This document shows positions 1 to 12,366 of a stretch of 64,000 bases of DNA, one piece after another. The stretch comes from Dipteris shenzhenensis (lineage: Eukaryota; Polypodiophyta; Polypodiopsida; Gleicheniales): the NCBI GenBank assembly GCA_047967505.1, contig CM106538.1; one strand, written 5' to 3'. Under the pieces are notes generated by a model. It was not told the origin of the DNA and did no database searches. It worked only from the letters and a program-made list of their open reading frames with translations. How positions within the stretch are numbered: the first letter of the stretch is position 1; the number at the start of each line of letters is the position of its first letter. Made by a program: the position numbers and the translations under genes.

Positions 1-864
1 ACTTATTTTAGAAGACATATTCATCATCCTCATCTACCTCCTAAGGGAAGGATAGATTTTAGAGATGAGTAGTGAGAGAAAAAGCTAGTGTCAGAGTGTT
101 ATCATCTTCTTCTTCACTAGTGGTAGCTGTAGCCAAGTTAGCATGCTCCTTGGATTGTTGTTTGGCAAGCTTCTGAAAACAACGGTCCTCTATATGGCCA
201 AGCTTCTTACACTACATACATTTGAAAGGTTTGAATGGCTTCTTACCCTTGGAATATAATGCATGCTCCTCATGGACATCTTTGTGCCTTTGTTCATGAT
301 CAAAAAGCATTGCAACCATTTCATCAAAGGACATATCCCATGCTACTTGAAGAGCTGGTATGATATCACAAAACTAAGAAATATCCTCAATGCTAGAAAG
401 GATGAATGCCACTTGATCATCTTCCCCAACAAGGGCCTTCAAAGTGAGTCTAGTGATGAGGGATTCCATATGATATAAATGAGTATGAAGAGAATCTTCA
501 TGCTTCATATGGAGCTTAAAGAATTCCTATTTGAGAAACACTTTGGAATTGATAATTTTGTTGTGAAATAAGCGCTCTAGCTTGGCCCACAATTCATGTG
601 CAGTGTTATCAAAATCCAAGTGATGAATAATGTCATTCATCATTAGACAAACCCAAACCAATGATAGAAAGACCTTTGTCATTGAGAGTTTCCCAAGCTA
701 GATTTTTCTTTTCGTCAGATTCAGGTTTCTCATCTTTGCCCACCCCACTAACCACCTTCTACACACCTTCCTTCATAAGCAGAAGCCTCAACTTGGTTTG
801 CCAAGTTGGAAAGTTCTTACTAGAAAACTTTTCAATGACAATTCCCACTTTGGAATACTCCATG
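1..864 (-). pseudogene. Copia gag polyprotein fragment (UBN2 type with zinc knuckle)
   Basis: On the minus strand an ATG at 864 opens a frame beginning MEYSKVGIVIEKF, typical of the N-terminus of plant Copia Gag. A UBN2-like middle follows around 360-600 (LHTHLYHMESLITRL), then a CCHC knuckle near 180-240 with the pattern CxxCKKLGHIEDRC. An acidic tail (EEEDD) follows near 70-110. Several in-frame stops, one inside the knuckle and one near residue 35, show that it is not functional. Gag would form the cytoplasmic virus-like particle and bind element RNA. The remainder of the polyprotein is outside the window. Confidence 0.8.
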
Positions 865-1595
865 TCTGCTTCAAATATTGCAGCAATATGGGTTGAAGTG
901 CAAGCTCATAGCAAAGGCTAGAATAGTATGGGATGTGGCAACAAATCAACTTATAGTCGGGGTAGAAAACGGCTAACAAAAGGCATCGGACCAGCTAGAA
1001 TAGCATAGCCAGCAGCTCATGTTGCAATCAGGGCAAATGGCAGCATTCTTGAGGCATGAATAGCAACAGCAACAACACTCTTCTAGTAGGTCATTTCTTC
1101 AAAAACAGGCTCCAAATGAGATCATTTTTAGGGCAACCAGTAGTAGAAACATCTCCACAATAGTAAGCAACTATTTCCTTCACAAAAACACCCCCAAAAC
1201 CGCAAAAACGAGCTATCTTTAAGCAAAAAACGGACTGCTTTTGAGCAAAAAACGAGCTGTCTTTTCCTCTATGAAGACACCCACTAATGCCCACAAGAAT
1301 AGTGCCCAAGTTTCTCCAAATCTAAGCACAAAACTATAGGAAACTTGAGGTTGATAGTCGTAGCAGAAACCCACAGCAAATCATGTAGCAGCTCCATGAA
1401 AACAACACCAAAGTCGATGTAAATCAGCAACTCATGGAGAGGCTAAGGGTGAAGGAAGAAGGGTTTCCTTCCAAGGGGAAAGAGGAAGAGTAGCTCCTCT
1501 TTTGGGGCCTCCCTCACCTCAATCCCTTGGAAGAGCAAGGGGCAAGAGGGAAAGAACTAGGAGAAGGAAGGATGGCGGAAGAAAGAAAGGGAGGT

Positions 1596-1608
1596 GGCTC
1601 TAATACCA
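1596..1608 (-). other. Primer binding site of Copia-0
   Basis: The minus-strand reading is TGGTATTAGAGCC. It differs by one base from TGGTATCAGAGC, the usual primer site complementary to initiator Met tRNA in plant LTR elements. It lies two bases inside the LTR edge, which fixes the strand of the element. Confidence 0.85.
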
Positions 1609-1610
1609 CA

Positions 1611-1945
1611 TGAAGGAACATGGTGGAGAGGGAGAGGGAGAGAGAGAGGGTAGGCTAGGGAGAGAGAAGATAATACTGAAATGGAAACATAATGAAAGTG
1701 AAAGGAAACAAAAATGAGCAATAGACCAAAATGGAAAGACTCACATTAATAAAGCTTGATGTAGACTCCTTGATGTGTGTAGATGTGACACACAAGTACA
1801 ATCATATGTAAAATAGTACACACTAGAATACCAAAGTGTATATGGGATATCTCCCAATATGACACGTGGCACTCACACATAAGGCTCTACTAGAACTCCT
1901 AGTAAACAAACTAAAACACACTCAACTTGACTTCATGGTCTAACA
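1611..1945 (-). repeat. 5' LTR of Copia-0 (335 bp)
   Basis: On the minus strand it opens TGTTAGACCATGAAG and closes TTCCTTCA, next to the primer site. It is CT-rich near its end (minus-strand sense). No second copy lies in the window, so the left edge rests on the primer site and the right edge on the TG start. Confidence 0.75.
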
Positions 1946-1962
1946 ATATATATGTATGTATG

Positions 1963-2577
1963 TATATATACAAAAGATGGTGAAAGGAATAGAAGAGAGG
2001 TTACATTTAGTAAGGTCTTATAGGATAAGATTGTTGGATTCAATGCAAGCGGCCCATCACATTCATGCTAGACAAAGAACAAGGTTTAAAACACAAGACA
2101 CTAGAAGCATGCAGGTAACTGTGGAATCTATGAGTGTAGAAGTCGACCTTTGCAGACAACAAAATCACATGCATGGACACAATGATGTAGCGTACATTAC
2201 TAAAAATTCAACGGGCCTCAATACAAGAAATTTATTGCATTCAGACCACGAGGCATATCGTAGTCTTATCAGAGAACAGAACATCCTATGCACTGCCATT
2301 AGTAGCAGGGGAGAGCAAGTGCATGCAAGAAGGGATTCTTTCTACTTTGGATTAGGAGAATATACATTCCCCCTGATAGTGTATTAAATGTGCATCAATA
2401 TGTTGGTGGAAGAAATGTGATGGATACTTTAGCAGGAGTAAGTAATGTACATCAAGATGCTATGGGTGAGAGAAATGCAACACATGCTCTAGTAATAAGT
2501 ACAACTACTCAAATGGATGCAACCAAGACCCCTGGCTATTCAAGAGCATGAAGACACATTCGCAACATGGGTGTGGT
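1963..2577 (+). repeat. Upstream copy of a duplicated ~0.6 kb segment
   Basis: This segment matches 3139-3737 closely (for example the shared string GGAATAGAAGAGAGGTTACA), with scattered substitutions and small indels. This copy keeps an open frame of about 140 codons from 1956 to 2387, arginine- and histidine-rich. The second copy has that frame broken. It lies upstream of the Helitron replicase on the same strand, so it may be a duplicated N-terminal portion of that gene. I do not recognise a domain. Confidence 0.7.
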
Positions 2578-3012
2578 AATAACATTTTATACATAAAAAT
2601 TTAATAAATGTAATGAAAGCAGAGTGACTTCTATCATTTGAAATTCATGTACAACACATTGACATGTAAGTATATATAGTGTAATAAATTGTTTATTTAC
2701 TTAATTGCATTTGCATTTGCATTTGGATATGTGCATTTGACATGTGCATCATTTCTTGACATAAAAAAGTCTTCGGTTCATTTACTCATGCATTGGATAG
2801 AGATTTGCTTCTCTCCCTCTCTCTCTTTGGATAGAGATTGGCTTCTCTCTCTCTCCCTCTCTCTCTTTATATACATATATATATTATGTGTGTGTGTGTG
2901 TGTGTGTAATGTATTATATATGTGTATGTGTGTGTGTATATATATCTATATCTATCTTTATATATATATATATATATATAAAGATAGATGTATATATGTA
3001 TGTATGTATGTA

Positions 3013-3066
<54 letters not shown>

Positions 3067-3138
3067 TATATATGTGTGTGTATGTATGTACGTATGTTAG
3101 TAGTTGACTGGATACTATCTAAAGGAGTCCAATTTTTT
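2578..3138. repeat. Spacer with compound microsatellite
   Basis: Between the two copies of the duplicated segment lies AT-rich sequence with CT runs (2811-2870) and then (TG)n, (TA)n and (TATG)n tracts from about 2880 to 3100. The longest is a TG tract at about 3018-3065. Long open frames here only translate the dinucleotide repeat into Cys-Val and Tyr-Ile strings. Confidence 0.9.
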
Positions 3139-3737
3139 ATATATACAGAAGATGACAAAAGGAATAGAAGAGAGGTTACATTTAATAAGGTCTCATAGGA
3201 GAAGATTGTTGGATTCAACATGGGTAGCCCATCACGTTCATGCTAGACAAAGAACAAGCTTCAAAACATAAGGTACTAGAAGCATCCAAGTAACTATGGA
3301 GTCTATGAGTGTAGAAGTCAACCTTTACAGACAATGGAATTAGATGCATGGACACAGTGATATAGGGTAGATTGCTGAAAAATTCAACGGGCCTCCATAT
3401 AAGAAATTTATTGCATTCAACCCATGAGGCACATCATAGTCTTGCCGGAGAATAGAACGTCCTATGCACTGCCATTAGTAGTGGTAGAGAGCAGCTACAT
3501 GCAAGAAGAGATTCTTTCCATTTGGGATTAGGAGAATATACATTTTCCCCTGATAGTTTATTAAATGTGCATCAATACATTGGTGGAAGATTTGTGATGG
3601 GATACTTCAGCAAGGGTAAGTATGGGTGAGAAAAATGCAACACATGCTCCAATAATAGGTACTACCCAAATGGATGCAGCCACAACCCCTATCCATTCAA
3701 GAGCATGAAGTCACATTGTTCACAAAAGGGGTGTGGT
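3139..3737 (+). repeat. Downstream copy of the duplicated ~0.6 kb segment
   Basis: Direct repeat of 1963-2577. It is contiguous with the recognisable Helitron replicase remnant that begins near 3.86 kb. The reading frame open in the other copy is interrupted here by stops. Confidence 0.7.
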
Positions 3738-3859
3738 TTTGGGTGCAAGGGGGAGCCTCTCTATCCTGCGTACATTTCAAGTGGTCTTCAATGCTCCTAC
3801 ACTTCATGCACTCATATCCATGGATCATACATGTAGTCTTTGACATGCTCAACTGTGGA

Positions 3860-6471
3860 AACAAGAGACATGAATGCATACATGTCAAGTTGTGGGAAAG
3901 CATTGTTGCAAAGTCGGTCATGTGTTGTTGTTGTCCTTAGAAGAACTACTAGAGATTTTGAGAGCTCTACTACATAGAAATGATGCTAAAAGCAAAATAT
4001 TTAAGAAGAAAATTAGGACTTATAATAGTGTCATGGCATTTGTCTCATTGGGAGCCCATGTTGATCAAATGTTCCTTAGGAGTGGGGGTGTATAGAACTT
4101 TCGGGTCCATGGTAGTGTGTACCACCAGGTCAAAAATGTGTTGCCTAATGAGGCTAGGCAACACATGCCACGTTTCACATAGTTGCATGTATATGATACA
4201 GATCATGAACTACAACACCGTTTGCATGGGATGCCTAGTTTAAATCGAAGCACTTTGGATTTGTTTCAAAGGATGATGCATGAATGCAATCCATAGGCCA
4301 ATGCTTTGGTGGCTATGGGGGAAGTATTGAGAACAAATCCACATGCAAACTTGAGGATGGTTATTTGTGAGAGCCGCTCGACCTCAAGGTAGTACTTGGC
4401 TCATATGGCTAGTGAGGTTGTTACTATCATGCTAGGACAAGGGGATGACTTCGATATCGAAAATCGAGACATTTAGATTTTTAGCCACAATGGGGTTGTG
4501 ACTAGAATATCTAATTTGCATTGATCATACATGCCACTAATGTATGTTCTTTTGTTTCTTTGGGGGAAGGATGGTTGGCATCTATATATCCCCTACAATG
4601 ATGTTCCTAATCACGCACCAATGCACGAGATATACGGGGACAAAGTTGTGTCATCCAAAGACCCAAAGACTGTACTATGCATACCATTTGCAAGTGAGAT
4701 ATAATACAAATGCATGTCCTCTGCATGGAGGGAGATTACTGTAGTAATACATGGTTAATGCATACAGTAGCATAGGTGTGGATACAAAACAATCAATCTT
4801 CTTTATGTGTAGAAGTCTATCAAGGATTGATGGACATGGTAAATACATCCGATGGGGCATGTACTATGGTAGGCAATGTTGCAGGGCATAGAGTTGTGTT
4901 GCCATCTTCTTTTATAGGAGGGCATCGGTATATGGGCCAGCTATACCAAGACATAATGGCAATTGTGAGGAAAAAGGGCAAGCCAGATCTATTTATCACA
5001 TTCACTTGCAATTCAAAATGGCCGAAAATATCTAAAGGATTGTTGCCAAGACAAACTGCACAAGACCGTGGCTAGATTTGACAACCCGGGTATTTTATCA
5101 AAAGCATAAGGACAATTACAAAACATAATTTATTTGGGAAAGTAGCTGGATATGTGGGTGTGATTTTCAAAAGAGAGGTCTACCACACTCACATATATTA
5201 TTGATATTAGAAGGTGCCTTCAAACTCGTGGAGATCAAACACTATGATCGATTGGTAGTGCAGAGTTGCCGGATAAAACATTGTTCCCAGAGTTGCATGA
5301 GATTATTGGACAATGTAATGTCCATGGTTCATGTGGTGCATAGAATGCCTCTGCAGCTTGCATGGTTAAGGGAAAATGCATTCATCATTATCCATGTGCA
5401 TTCTCGTAGACTATTGTTGTTGACAATGATGGTTATCCTATCTACATGTGCCGTGATAATGGCAGGAAGATACAAGTGCAAGTGAAAGGGGGTCCAATAG
5501 AAAATCGTTGGATTGTGCCATTTAATCCTTTCCTCTCCGTGAAGTACAAAGCACACATCAATGTGGAAATTTGTTCCACAATTACTACAGTTAAGTATTT
5601 ATACAAATATGTATACAAGGGCCATGAAGGGGCCACGACAGGGCAATCATCAGGATGCAGCTAAATCATGCAAAAGAATAAGGGCAGTTGCACAAACTAG
5701 TTGATGGTGGCATTGATGAGATCAACGCTTACCTAGATGCACGTGACGTGTCAATATCAGAGGCATGTTAGTGGATTTACGAGTATGCCATGCACGATCA
5801 AAAACCAGATGTGCAAAGGTTGTAGATTCATCTTCCATGTGCAATAATGTCATATTTTGAGATGCTGATGATTTGCATAATGTAGTGGTGGATAGGGAAC
5901 AAAATCAGAAGACTACCCTCACAAAATGGTTCGCTTAAAACTAGTTGCAACATGATGCAAGTAACTTGCTATATGGTGACTTGCCAGGCAAGTTGGTCTA
6001 GAACAAAACGAGTAAGCGATGGGCTAGAAGACATAAGGACAACACCATTGGCTGAATGTACAATATTTCTCCATCAGCAGCAGTAGTTGGTGAGCTCTAC
6101 TTCATGCGTATGCTTCTTAATGTGTGCACAGGTTACAAGTCCTTTGATGACTTGCGTAGTTTTGATAGGGAAGTCTACCCTACTTTCAAGGCAACATGCA
6201 TAGCATGGGGTTTGTTGGAAAGTGATGTGATGAATGGTTTGTGTGTATGTAAGAGGCCATATTTTATCAAGATAGTGCACAACTAGGACACTTGTTTGTC
6301 ACAATTCTGGTATTTTGTGAGCCAAAGTCTTTTGGTCTTTTCTGGGAAAGATTTTTCGCTGAGCTTTCTGATGATTTTTACCATGCATTGGAATCAAGTA
6401 TGGGGAATTTAATTGGTCATAGTGCTGTGGCAATAAAGAAGGTTGTGCACTTGGATCACATTCTTCAACAT
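3860..6471 (+). pseudogene. Helitron replicase, N-terminal and Rep-side part (broken, first half)
   Basis: Plus-strand pieces in several frames together give the plant Helitron replicase. A cysteine-rich start and the block LHRNDAKSKIFKKKIRTYNS lie near 3.9-4.1 kb. A Helitron_like_N block lies at 4776-5075, with CVEVYQGLMD, VVLPSSFIGG, QLYQDIMAIVRKKGKPDLFI and TFTCNSKWP. A further block sits at 5446-5640 (KYLYKYVYKGHE), and more of the replicase at 6056-6471 (NISPSAAVVGELYFMRMLL, then FVTILVFCEPKSFGLFWE). Intact proteins of this family combine an HUH nickase with a PIF1 helicase for rolling-circle transposition. Many frameshifts and stops make this copy dead. The frame runs to 6471, where Copia-1 interrupts it, and resumes at 12367. 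Confidence 0.88.
6467..6471. other. Target site duplication of Copia-1, left copy
   Basis: AACAT here is repeated directly at 12362-12366, immediately beyond the opposite LTR, as expected for a 5 bp Copia integration duplication. Confidence 0.95.
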
Positions 6472-6642
6472 TGAGAATGCTCTCAATGGAAGCAAGAACG
6501 GAAGAGGGAGAGAGATAAACAGAGAGCCACACAAGTTTTGGTGGGTGCAGAACCACCCTAATCTTCTTTTTCATTCATTTATATATGTGTTTGAGTATTG
6601 TACATAACCGGGGTAAAGGCACAGTGACCTTTAACCCCCACA
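6472..6642 (-). repeat. 3' LTR of Copia-1
   Basis: 171 bp. On the minus strand it runs from TGTGGGGGTTAAAGG to GAGAGCATTCTCA. It pairs with 12191-12361. Confidence 0.95.
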
Positions 6643-6653
6643 ACCTCCCACTT
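6643..6653 (-). other. Polypurine tract of Copia-1
   Basis: Minus-strand AAGTGGGAGGT directly abuts the 3' LTR start. The same tract occurs in Copia-2 at 19888-19898. Confidence 0.85.
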
Positions 6654-6695
6654 AAAGGACAATGTGCCTTTAAGGGAGAACAACTAGTGAGCATA

Positions 6696-9600
6696 CTATC
6701 CAATGCCCATCAATACACGACAATACTCAAACCGCTGACTAGGTAGACTCTTCGTCAGCATATCTGCAGGGTTATCATCTGTATGAACCTTGACAAGCTC
6801 TATGCGCTTGTCCTCAAGTACCTCCCTGATGAAATGGTACCTGACCTCAATGTGTTTGGTCTTTGCATGAAAGACCGGATTCCGTGCTAGCTGAATTAGC
6901 ACTCATGGAATCACTATGCAATGTCGGTACACTTGTATGAATCCCCAAATCTCCCACTAGCCGATCAAGCCATATAGCCTCCTTGCAACCCTCTGTGGCT
7001 GCAACATACTCAGCCTCTGTGGTAGACAAAGCAACGCACTTCTGTGCACGAGACATCCACGACACTGCACCACCTTCAAAGGTGAACACATAACCAGAAG
7101 TGGATCTCCTACTATCCACATGCCCTGCATAGTCTGAATCTGTGTACCCAAGTACACGCATGTCTCCTTTACCAAAGCAGATGCACATCTCCTTGGTACC
7201 CTTCATGTACCTCATGATGCACTTAACTGCCTCCCAATGCCTCTTTCCTGGATTAGCCATATACCGGCTAACAACTCCCACTGCAAATGCAATGTCTGGT
7301 CTAGTAGCTATCATAGCATACATAAGACTCCCAACCGCTGATGCATAAGGAACCTTGGCCATCATGGCCCTTTCCTCATTGGATTTGGGACTATCTGTAT
7401 GACTCAGTTTCACATATGGAGGCAATGGAGTACTCACTGCCTTCCCCCCCTCCATATTGAAACGTTGTAATACTTTTGTAACATACTCTTTTTGTGAAAG
7501 CCAAAGGAGTTTCCTACTCCGATCACGCGTGATGCGCATACCAAGAATATGACCTGCAAGTCCCAAATCCTTCATATCAAAGGCCTCATGCAACTTGGCC
7601 TTTAATGCATCTAGCTCATAAGTATTCTTGCTAGCCAATAGCATATCATCCACATATAGTGCCAAGATTATCAGGCTATTATCCTTAGCCCTTTTAGTGT
7701 AGAGGCAGTGATCAATTTCACTCCTTCTAAAACCCTGGGACCGAATGAAAGCATCAAACTTCTGATACCATTCTCTAGGTGCTTGCTTAAGACCATAGAG
7801 ACTCTTCTTTAGCTTACAAACTAAATGCTCTTTGCCCTTTTTTTCAAAGCCTTCCGGTTGCACCATGTAAATTTCCTCATGCAAATCCCCATGCAAGAAA
7901 GCTGTCTTGACATCCATCTGCATAAGCTCCATATCCTGTGATGCCACTAGTCCAAGCATGCATCTAAGTGTGGTCATCTTCACAACCGGAGAGAATATCT
8001 CATCAAAGTCCACACCCTTCTCTTGCTTGAACCCTTTCGCGACCAAACGGGCCTTGTACCTAGGCACATCATCACCTGTAACCTTCGTTTTGTAGACCCA
8101 TTTACATGGCAATGCTTTCTTTCCATATGGCAAAGAAACCAAGTCCCAAGTCTTATTCTTCATAAGTGAACTCATCTCTGATTGCATAGCATACTCCCAC
8201 TTGTGTTGATCCTCACGCATCATAGCCTTTCTGTAGCAAGAAGGCTCCGCGCAATCAGTAAGCATCACATAGTCTACCCCTGGAACAAACTTATCAGGCG
8301 GTCTAGACACTCTAGAAGATCTTCTCAAGGGCATTTCAGCTTGCTGTCCCATTTGCATATCAGCCACATTTGGCTCATCATTTCCACCAATAGATGATCC
8401 ATCATCTACCCTTGATTGTATACCTGTGGGAGTACTTGGTGGTACCATTTCTTGCACATTTGGTGCATGGACAGCTTGCTGTCTATCAACATATGCAGGT
8501 GGATTCACATCCTGGAAAGTGATTCTCCTCATTTCCACATCCCTCATGGGTGCATTATGCATCTTCTTCTCATTGAAGACCACATCATGGCTGCGTATGA
8601 TCTTCTTTGCTTCTGGATCCCAAAGATGATAGCCCATCTCTCCACTTTCACCATAACCCAGAAAGATGCATTTCCTAGACTTAGGATCTAGCTTCTTTCG
8701 AAGCTCTTTTGGCACATGTGCATATGCCTCACACCCAAATATACGCAAATGAGAGTAACAGGGCTTCTTGCCACTCCATGCCTCTTCAGGAATACCACCA
8801 TCCAAACTCTTACTAGGTGATCTATTGATCACATGCACTGCAGTCTTCATTGCCTCAGCCCAAAAATCACCAGAAAGACTTGCATTGGAAAGCATGCATT
8901 GCAACATTTCTTGAATGGTATAGTTCATCTTTTCTGCAACTGGATTTTGCTCTGGAGTATGAGGGGATGTGAGCTCCCTCTTAATCCCACGTGTATCACA
9001 GAAATGCTGAAAGTCATGAGAGAGATACTCTCCACCATTGTACGTCTGTAGGCATTTAAGTGTTCTACCTGACTGATTCTCAACCAAGGCCAGCCATTTC
9101 TGAAATACCTGGAACACATCACTCTTCCGAGCTATAGCATAAGCCCACACTTTCCTAGTTGCATCATCAATGAATGTCACATAGTATTCAGCCCCGCCTA
9201 ATGACCGTGTAGGCATGGGACCACATACGTCTGAATGCACCAAATCAAGCATTTCAAACTCTTTCTTTCCCCTTCTTTTATGGGCTGATTTAGTCTGCTT
9301 CCCATAGAGACAATGCTCACAAAATTCAAAATCAGAGAAACTCAAATGCAGTACATAACCCAAACGGCATAAGAGTTTCATTCCATTCTGGCTCATGTGC
9401 CCCGACCTGCAATGCCACAAAGAAGTGCTTGGCTGCTCGGTTATTGCAACAACATGATCAAATACCCCTGATACATGTAAGGGATACAAAGTCCCACACT
9501 TGGCACCCCTGGCCAAAAGCATAGAGCCCTTCTGAATTTTCCAACTCTGAAAGCCAAAAGTGGAGTGAAAACCAGCATCATCTAGCTGACCCACTGAAAT

Positions 9601-10761
9601 AAGACTCTTGGTCAACTTAGGCACATGTCTCACATGTTTCAAAACAAATGCAGACCCATTTGCAAAAGAAAACTTTATGTCACCTGCTCCCACTATGTCA
9701 CATGCATAGTCATTTCCAAGATGCACACAACCTGTCTTTCCACTGTCATAAGTGGAGAACCATTCCCTATGGGGAGTAACATGGAATGAAGCACCAGAAT
9801 CCAAAATCCAATCCTGGGAATATGCATCATCTGAAGTGGTAAGCAACTCTGTAGATAAAGTAGACATGAAGAGAACGTCATTGTCACTATCATGTGTGAC
9901 TGCATTGATCTCCTCGATCTTCACTTTTCCTTTGTCCTCCCTTGGACTCTCTTCCTTTTGATTTGCACCCCAATTTGCATTCTTTTTCTTATCCTTTTGC
10001 TCTCTTTTCAGCTTGTAGCAATCCTTTTTCATATGGCCCTTCTTACCACAATGGTAACACTCAATGTTCCGTGCCCTGGATTTGCTACGAGACTTCCCTC
10101 TTTCTTGGGACTTCCCCCTGAATTGTGATCTGCCCCTTTGCATATTTAAGGCTACATCCTGCTTGTTGCCATCCATAGAATTCCGTCTAATCTCCTCGGC
10201 CAACAAGCTACCCACAACATCATCAAATTTCAGTACTCCACCAGGTGCAGAGTTACTGACAGCTGTATGGAAGGTATCCCATGAGGATGGCAATGAACAT
10301 AAGAGAAATATTGCCTTAGTCTCCACATCAAAATTCATCTTCTGAGCCTGAAGCTGGCTGAAAATAATATTGAATTCATTCAAGTGAGAAGCAATGGAGA
10401 CCCCTTCCTTCATCTGCAGCTCAAACAACCTCTTCATGAGGTAAACTTTATTAGAGGCAGTTTCCTTCTCATAAGTGGCACATAGTTTCTTCCACAAATC
10501 TTCCGTGGTCTGCTCATTTACTACTGTGAAATAAATTGACTCTGCAAGATGAAGTCTAATAGTAGACTTTGCTAATGCATCCAACTCATTCCAATCATCC
10601 TCAGACATATTTGTAGGCTTAGCTTCAATCCCTACCAAGGGTTTAATCTGCTTCTTTTGAATAAGCACATCCCTTATTTGTTCTTTCCACAAAGAAAAGT
10701 TTGTCCCATCAAACTTTTTAATGCTGAAAAACTCCTTTTCAGACATGGAAGAGGATGCCAT
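6696..10761 (-). pseudogene. Copia-1 gag-pol polyprotein, one frameshift
   Basis: From the ATG at 10761 (MASSSMSEKEFFSIKKFDG) the frame is open for about 1,300 codons. Domains in order are Gag (about 1-200), CCHC knuckle CYHCGKKGHMKKDC (about 233), protease DSGA (about 320), GAG-pre-integrase, integrase, reverse transcriptase with YVDDM (about 1035) and RNase H with YTDSDYAG (about 1209). Integrase shows Asp511 (HSDVCGP) and Glu610 (PVAEKM), but residue 574 is Tyr in LQTYNGGEY, where Copia-2 and the family have Asp. A single extra A near 6890, in the codons after HSDSMSA, shifts the frame, and the correct C-terminus continues to the stop at 6696. As read, integrase should be inactive, while reverse transcriptase looks intact. 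Confidence 0.93.
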
Positions 10762-10785
10762 GATGCAAATGAAACAAAATCCCAA

Positions 10786-12175
10786 ATGCTAGTACCTGCA
10801 AGAGAGAATCACACCAAATACCAGGTGCACCCGAATGTGTATGCCACAATAGACTGAAATATCACAAAAACTCAAAGCTCAAAGCATCGAAAGATGCATC
10901 TGACTCATGTGCATATACTATGCATCCATATAAGCAAATCTGGCCCAAAAGAAAATGCCAATAAGTGCCAAATGACTCAAGTATAAACACCGTCCACTGG
11001 CATATGCATCAATAATATCTCATCCAAGAGAGCATAGCACTATCAGTGCATCACCAGCAATGTGTCAAAGCTGTCCCTCAGCATAAATGTGCAAAGCGTC
11101 CATAAAAAATAGCATCCCACAAGGCAATTTGGGCCTATCAGCGCATCCAATAAGGACCATAATGCATCTAAATGGCCTATAAATCATCCACTGCAACCTA
11201 ATGCATACCACGAATGAGCGCACACTGCTCAAACTGCAACCAGAGTGATCTGCATAAGGTATGCTCAAGAAATCATAGTCCCACAGTAATGACCGCTACT
11301 GAAAATAGAACCTGAGATGCCTCAAAACATGGGCGCCATTGCATAATCGGAATCAACAAGAAAATATGCAAATATCTCTCTTCTGCCAGAACTCCAAAAT
11401 CCCAACCGATGAGTGAGAAATGGGAGTCAACACTTCTCCACTGCCATGTGGCATAAATCTAAGGTTTCAAAACCTTAGAATGAAAAATGCATAACAGAGA
11501 GACGAAATCGAATACACAGAGATCTATAACTCTGAAAATCCTCCACCGAATCGCGCAAGAACTGATAGGTAGGGGTTTTTGGGCGTCCAGAATGCAATGG
11601 GACAGACGGTTTTGGAAACCGTGGTCTCAATCACTGGGTCCAACACACGGACTGAAAAACGTTTTTGGAAACAGAGTTGTTTGTAAACTCCACCGGAGTG
11701 CGAATGATGAGCAACATACAAGTTTTAGAACCTCCTGAGTCCACCGGAACTGACAGATCTGCAAATGGTTGCTCCAAACTTGAGTTCCAACACCTGGGCA
11801 AAAAACGTAGAAACTGACACAGTGAGTCGGAAATCCAATGAAATGATCCCAGATTCAAGAATGAAGGTGTTTCCAAGCTCCTGAAGTGAAGTGGACACCA
11901 AAAGCAAGCAATAGTTGCCTCTACAAGTCAATATGGAGTCTCTGTCATCGAACGGAACAGGGAAAAGCTCAAAAAACGACTTTTTCTTTGAAAACACTTA
12001 ATAGGCTCTCAAAACCACTTTGCAAAACCAAAGCGACTTTTCCAAAGGTTCCTCCAAGATCTCTGCACACTCGGATGCAAGTAAAGTCGCCCACAAATCT
12101 TCCCATAGAGCTTCTCCTTCCTCCCACAGAGCTGCTGAGCTTCAAGCATTCACGCACGCTCAGCTAGATCACCCG
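10786..12175 (-). other. Copia-1 long untranslated leader
   Basis: About 1.4 kb between the primer site and the gag ATG, with no coding sequence I can support. It is conserved in Copia-2 (15191-16656), so it is a genuine part of this family. Such long leaders usually carry packaging and dimerisation signals; which bases do so here is unknown. Confidence 0.8.
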
Positions 12176-12188
12176 GGCTCTGATACCA
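12176..12188 (-). other. Primer binding site of Copia-1
   Basis: Minus-strand TGGTATCAGAGCC, the initiator Met tRNA site, two bases inside the 5' LTR. Confidence 0.93.
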
Positions 12189-12190
12189 GT

Positions 12191-12361
12191 TGAGAGTGCT
12201 CTCAACGGAAGCAAGAATGGAAGAGGGAGAGAGAGAAACAGAGAGCCACACAAGTTTTAGTGGGTGCAGAACCACCCTAATCTTCTTTTTCATTCATTTA
12301 TATATGTGTTTGAGTATTGTACATAATCGGGGTAAAGGCACAGTGACCTTTAACCCCCACA
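12191..12361 (-). repeat. 5' LTR of Copia-1
   Basis: 171 bp, the pair of 6472-6642 with 6 differences. The flanking AACAT at 12362-12366 completes the target duplication. Confidence 0.95.
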
Positions 12362-12366
12362 AACAT

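Larger units (their letters stand above)
1..1945 (-). mobile_element. 5' part of a Ty1/Copia element (Copia-0), cut by window edge
   Basis: Read on the minus strand the order is LTR (1611-1945), primer binding site (1596-1608), leader (about 865-1595) and gag (1-864). The protease and pol parts would lie left of position 1. The LTR starts TG and ends CA. The far LTR and the target duplication cannot be seen, so the element could be full length or truncated. The gag frame has internal stops, so this copy is dead. Superfamily is inferred from the UBN2-type gag with a CCHC knuckle. Confidence 0.85.
6472..12361 (-). mobile_element. Ty1/Copia retrotransposon Copia-1, structurally complete
   Basis: The element is 5,890 bp with 171 bp LTRs at both ends, a primer site at 12176-12188, a polypurine tract at 6643-6653 and a 5 bp target duplication AACAT. 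Order on the minus strand is LTR, a leader of about 1.4 kb, one gag-pol frame and LTR. The LTRs differ at 6 of 171 positions by my count, mostly transitions. It interrupts the Helitron replicase: removing it and one AACAT restores that reading frame across the junction. Two defects are visible, a 1 bp insertion near the pol C-terminus and a Tyr in place of the second integrase Asp. Confidence 0.96.

Noticed and set aside
2689-3198. 169-codon open frame full of Cys-Val and Tyr-Ile runs
   Set aside because: It only translates TG, TA and TATG microsatellites.
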